26,116 bases of DNA from Bordetella parapertussis. Lineage in GTDB: Bacteria > Pseudomonadota > Gammaproteobacteria > Burkholderiales > Burkholderiaceae_B. The first letter of the stretch is position 1; each line of letters begins with the position of its first letter. The notes under the pieces were generated by a model that had not been told where the DNA came from, ran no database searches, and saw only the letters and a list, made by a program, of their open reading frames with translations. The DNA is taken from positions 1-26,116 of the forward strand of contig CAMEAW010000032.1 in NCBI GenBank assembly GCA_945911685.1. Direction: 5' to 3'. The position numbers were made by a program, and so were the translations under genes. Positions 22,991 to 26,116 of this stretch are shown here, one piece after another.

Positions 22991-25900
22991 TCAAAGTGAA
23001 CGAGCCACTTCTCTGATTTCAAAGATCTCGAGTTGGTCGCCGACCTGAAGGTCGTTGTTACCACGCAAGGTGATCCCGCAATCAAAGCCCGACTTAACTT
23101 CTTTGGCATCGTCTTTAAACCGACGCAACGAATCAAGCCAGCCCGCCCAATGCACAACGTTGTTACGCAACAAACGCACTTGCGAATCGCGACGTACTAC
23201 GCCATCCACAACCATACAACCCGCGACCGTCCCAATACGAGAAATGGTGTACACCTCGCGAATATCGACCAAGCCGATAATTTCTTCGCGCTTTTCTGGC
23301 GCCAACATACCCGACATTGCAGACTTGATCTCGTCGACCGCGTCATAAATAATATTGTAGTAACGGATATCAACGCCGTTAGATTCAGCAAGCTTTTTAG
23401 TGCTTGCGTCAGCACGCACGTTAAAGCCAATCAGCACCGCACCCGAGGCAATTGCCAGGTTCACGTCGCTTTCAGAGATGCTACCGACAGCCGCGTGAAC
23501 CACTTGAACGCGCACTTCGTCGGTAGACAGCTTAACCAACGACGTGACCAGCGCTTCTTGCGAACCTTGTACATCGGTCTTGACGATGAGCGACAGATTC
23601 TGCGAACCCTCGGTCGCATTGTCAAACATGGACTCGAGCTTAGCTGCTTGCTGTCGCGCCAACTTGACGTCGCGAAACTTACCTTGACGAAACAGGGCAA
23701 TCTCACGGGCACGACGCTCGTCGGCTAAGGTCATGAGCTCATCGCCCGCAACCGGCACCTCGGTGAGGCCTTGAATTTCAACTGGCATCGAAGGGCCAGC
23801 TGACTGAATGGGTTTGCCATTTTCGTCTAGCATGGCGCGCACGCGACCATAGCTTGAACCGGCTAGCACCACGTCGCCGCGGCGCAGCGTGCCACTTTGC
23901 ACCAAAATCGTTGCAACGGGGCCACGACCTTTGTCAAGACGCGCTTCAATAACGAGACCTTTTGCTGGCGCCTCAATTGCGGCTTTCAACTCAAGCACTT
24001 CAGCCTGTAGCAGCACGTTTTCGAGCAAATCGTCAATACCCTGACCGGTTTTGGCCGACACAGAAATAAAGGGCACATCACCACCGTATTCTTCGGGCAC
24101 AACTTGCTCTACTACGAGTTCTTGCTTGACACGCTCGGCATTGGCTTCAGGTTTGTCGATTTTATTGACCGCAACCACCAAGGGCACACCGGCAGCCTTC
24201 GCATGATGAATCGCCTCTTTTGTTTGTGGCATCACACCGTCATCGGCAGCCACCACCAAAATCACAATATCCGTTGCCTTTGCACCGCGGGCACGCATGG
24301 CCGTAAACGCCTCATGGCCTGGCGTGTCTAAGAACGTCACCATACCGCGCTCGGTTTGCACGTGGTACGCACCGATGTGCTGAGTAATGCCACCGGCCTC
24401 GCCCGAGGCAACTTTGGCTCGGCGAATGTAATCGAGTAACGAGGTTTTACCGTGGTCAACGTGTCCCATCACCGTCACAACTGGCGCACGCGGCGACAAC
24501 ACTACATCAGCATGCGGTGCATCTTCATCCAAAAATGCTTCTGGATCGTCGAGTTTGGCAGCAATCGCGTTGTGACCAAGCTCTTGCACCACAATCATCG
24601 CGGTTTCTTGATCAAGCACTTGGTTAATCGTGACCATCTGACCAAGCTGCATCAAGTGCTTAATGACCTCGCCAGCTTTCACTGACATCTTGTGTGCCAA
24701 ATCGGCTACGCTAATGGTTTCTGGCACATGAATTTCGCGCGCGATAAATTCGATCGGTGCGGGTTCGCGTTGCTCTTGAGTCTGGTTGCCTGAGCCTCGA
24801 CCACCTCTTTTACCGCCCGATTTGCTTTTGCCACCGGCACGCCAACCATCACGTCCTGGTGCAGCGGGAGCATCGCGTTTTTCGGCTGGCTTCTTACGCG
24901 AAGCGTCATCAGACCATGTTGAAGCAATTTGCCCGGATTTCAGTACTTTTTTACCCGCAGCATCGGTGCCTTCTTTTTTAGCAGCCTTGGCCGGCGCACC
25001 GGCAGGCTTGTGCAAGGTGCCCGATAGAGCGGCCGGATCTGCTACAGGTTCAGGTGGTTTAACAACTTTACGCGGCCGATTCAACATCTCGCGCAGAGCG
25101 GCTGCCTCGGCTTCAGAGGCACGGCGTGCCTCGTCGCGCACAGCACCTTCGACGATCACGTGCGCTGGTGCAACTGCGCGACCACGCGTAGACTTGAAAA
25201 CCTTAGGCCCAGCAGCCTCTGCAGGTGCTTCAGTATTTGCTTTGGTGCTATCAGCGAGAGCGTCTGGCTGCTTCGCCGATGCGTCAGGCGCTGAGGCCGA
25301 CGCCTCGGACGTTGCAAGAGCTGTAGGTGTCGCTTCAGCATCGGGCGCGGCAACTGGCTCAACGGCTACGGTCGAGGCAGCCACTGAGGGTGCTTCAGCG
25401 TTCGGGGTCACGGCGGGCGTTTGGTCGGCTTCAGGTGCGACAGGCGCAGCCTGCGCTTGAACCTCGGGGGTTGCGACTGCTTCGGTCGCAGCCGAAATCA
25501 CAGGAGTCGATGCAATCGGTTGCTCAGCGGCAGGGCTAGACACCGCACCTGACCCCTCGGCTATTTGAACCTCAGCATTTTGCTGCGAAGCCAAAGACGC
25601 TGCCTGAGCGACCACTGCATCAGGCACCTGCGGTTTAGACGCTACGGCATCTGTTGTTACCGCATCAGGTGTTAGCGCATCAGGTGTTGGCGCATCAGAC
25701 TTCAGCGCTTCAGAAGTTACTTGGGCGACATCAGCGGCCGACCCATGCAATGATGCCTCGGACTCTGCACCCTCAGCGACTGGCGCTTCTCCAGTTTCGG
25801 TAACGTCCCGTTTAATAAAGGTACGTTTTTTACGCACTTCAACTTGAATTGTGCGCGAGCGCCCTGCACCATCGGCCTGGCGGATCTCTGAGGTTTTGCG

Positions 25901-26098
25901 GCGGGTCAACGTGATCTTAGTGCCCTCAGTCGCACCGTGCGAACGACGCAAAGATTCGAGCAATTTAGCCTTGTCGCTGTCAGTGACACTGGCATCCACC
26001 GAAGTTAGGTTCACACCTGCTTCACGCAGTTGTTCTAACAACACGTTGGATGGCATTTTCAGTTCAATGGCGAACTGGGCGACTGTGATACTCGACAT
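22991..26098 (-). CDS. infB: Translation initiation factor IF-2
   Basis: IF-2 is the GTPase that brings initiator tRNA to the 30S subunit and promotes subunit joining. The 1035-residue protein is long for the family. An N-terminal IF2 helical domain spans 1-52. A low-complexity Ala/Pro/Val/Glu/Thr region spans about 103-300, and a basic region with Gly/Lys/Arg runs over about 400-440. A second IF2_N-like domain follows at about 460-510. The G domain has GHVDHGKT (545-552), DTPGH (591-595) and NKID (645-648). Beta-barrel domains and the C2 tRNA-binding domain follow to the end. A GAGAG stretch upstream of the ATG at 26098 is a fair ribosome-binding site. Internal starts giving shorter isoforms are known in E. 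coli but cannot be decided here. Upstream nusA would lie outside the window. Confidence 0.98.
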   Translation of the reverse strand: MSSITVAQFAIELKMPSNVLLEQLREAGVNLTSVDASVTDSDKAKLLESLRRSHGATEGTKITLTRRKTSEIRQADGAGRSRTIQVEVRKKRTFIKRDVTETGEAPVAEGAESEASLHGSAADVAQVTSEALKSDAPTPDALTPDAVTTDAVASKPQVPDAVVAQAASLASQQNAEVQIAEGSGAVSSPAAEQPIASTPVISAATEAVATPEVQAQAAPVAPEADQTPAVTPNAEAPSVAASTVAVEPVAAPDAEATPTALATSEASASAPDASAKQPDALADSTKANTEAPAEAAGPKVFKSTRGRAVAPAHVIVEGAVRDEARRASEAEAAALREMLNRPRKVVKPPEPVADPAALSGTLHKPAGAPAKAAKKEGTDAAGKKVLKSGQIASTWSDDASRKKPAEKRDAPAAPGRDGWRAGGKSKSGGKRGGRGSGNQTQEQREPAPIEFIAREIHVPETISVADLAHKMSVKAGEVIKHLMQLGQMVTINQVLDQETAMIVVQELGHNAIAAKLDDPEAFLDEDAPHADVVLSPRAPVVTVMGHVDHGKTSLLDYIRRAKVASGEAGGITQHIGAYHVQTERGMVTFLDTPGHEAFTAMRARGAKATDIVILVVAADDGVMPQTKEAIHHAKAAGVPLVVAVNKIDKPEANAERVKQELVVEQVVPEEYGGDVPFISVSAKTGQGIDDLLENVLLQAEVLELKAAIEAPAKGLVIEARLDKGRGPVATILVQSGTLRRGDVVLAGSSYGRVRAMLDENGKPIQSAGPSMPVEIQGLTEVPVAGDELMTLADERRAREIALFRQGKFRDVKLARQQAAKLESMFDNATEGSQNLSLIVKTDVQGSQEALVTSLVKLSTDEVRVQVVHAAVGSISESDVNLAIASGAVLIGFNVRADASTKKLAESNGVDIRYYNIIYDAVDEIKSAMSGMLAPEKREEIIGLVDIREVYTISRIGTVAGCMVVDGVVRRDSQVRLLRNNVVHWAGWLDSLRRFKDDAKEVKSGFDCGITLRGNNDLQVGDQLEIFEIREVARSL
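25647..25721 (-). repeat. infB: In-frame 15-bp tandem repeat inside infB
   Basis: Five imperfect 15-base units, such as GCATCAGGTGTTAGC and GCATCAGGTGTTGGC on the plus strand, run from 25647 to 25721. In the protein they encode pentapeptides [10 protein letters not shown] and AVTTD, flanked by diverged copies ALKSD and AVASK (about 131-155). Length change by whole units keeps the frame. It sits within the disordered linker between N-terminal and G domains of IF-2. Confidence 0.85.
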
Positions 26099-26116
26099 TA
26101 GGCTCTCTCTTACCTT

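Noticed and set aside
24786..25460. A 224-codon Ala/Ser-rich open frame antisense to infB
   Set aside because: It mirrors the low-complexity linker of IF-2 and has no ribosome-binding site or recognisable features.
1..26116. Mobile elements, CRISPR arrays, tRNA/rRNA genes or a defence island
   Set aside because: I looked for transposase or integrase motifs, regularly spaced direct repeats and tRNA-like cloverleaf segments and saw none; the genes are core functions in familiar order.

Overview
The window is a chromosomal core-genome segment of a beta-proteobacterium, most likely Burkholderiales and probably Alcaligenaceae-like. The assignment rests on gene content and order. The rpsF-priB-rpsR-rplI operon carries priB. 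An infB-rbfA-truB-typA chain and an xseB-ispA-dxs chain are present. The PhoH protein is the PIN-PhoH two-domain type with the N-terminus MPLPKLPTRP, and an alaC-hom pair with a DUF498 gene and bcp lies alongside. DNA is moderately GC-rich by eye. No transposase, integrase, phage gene, CRISPR array, tRNA or rRNA is visible, and coding density is high: the longest gene-free stretch is about 244 bases.

Layout. On the minus strand at the left edge are the start of hom and, overlapping it by one base, an alaC-type aminotransferase (1-1285). Divergent from it on the plus strand are a DUF498/Mth938 protein, a Bcp peroxiredoxin, phoH, pdxA and a penicillin-binding D,D-peptidase, pbpG (1530-6842). 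From 6836 to 13891 everything is on the minus strand. In transcription order this is xseB-ispA-dxs, then rpsF-priB-rpsR-rplI, then a kinase-fold gene and dnaB. At 13950-14080 a divergent control region separates xseB from a plus-strand Rieske oxygenase gene (14080-15234), followed by htpX (15333-16214). polA (minus) and a LOG-family gene (plus) start back to back at 19053-19056. The right end (19907-26098, minus) is infB-rbfA-truB-typA.

How the genes work together. infB, rbfA, truB, typA and the ribosomal protein genes serve translation and ribosome assembly. dnaB, priB, polA and xseB serve replication, restart and repair. dxs and ispA supply isoprenoid precursors up to farnesyl diphosphate. 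hom and alaC belong to amino-acid metabolism and pdxA to vitamin B6 synthesis. pbpG remodels peptidoglycan, HtpX is a membrane quality-control protease, and Bcp removes peroxides.

I found no convincing undescribed multi-gene system. The most interesting items are these: a strong intrinsic-terminator hairpin in the leader of the Rieske gene, behind a symmetric divergent promoter; a kinase-fold protein with Gly at the catalytic Asp position, wedged between rplI and dnaB; a 17-bp four-copy tandem repeat in front of phoH; an interrupted inverted repeat after phoH; a cluster of TGCGCT hexamers between alaC and the DUF498 gene; and the overlapping divergent start codons of polA and the LOG gene.
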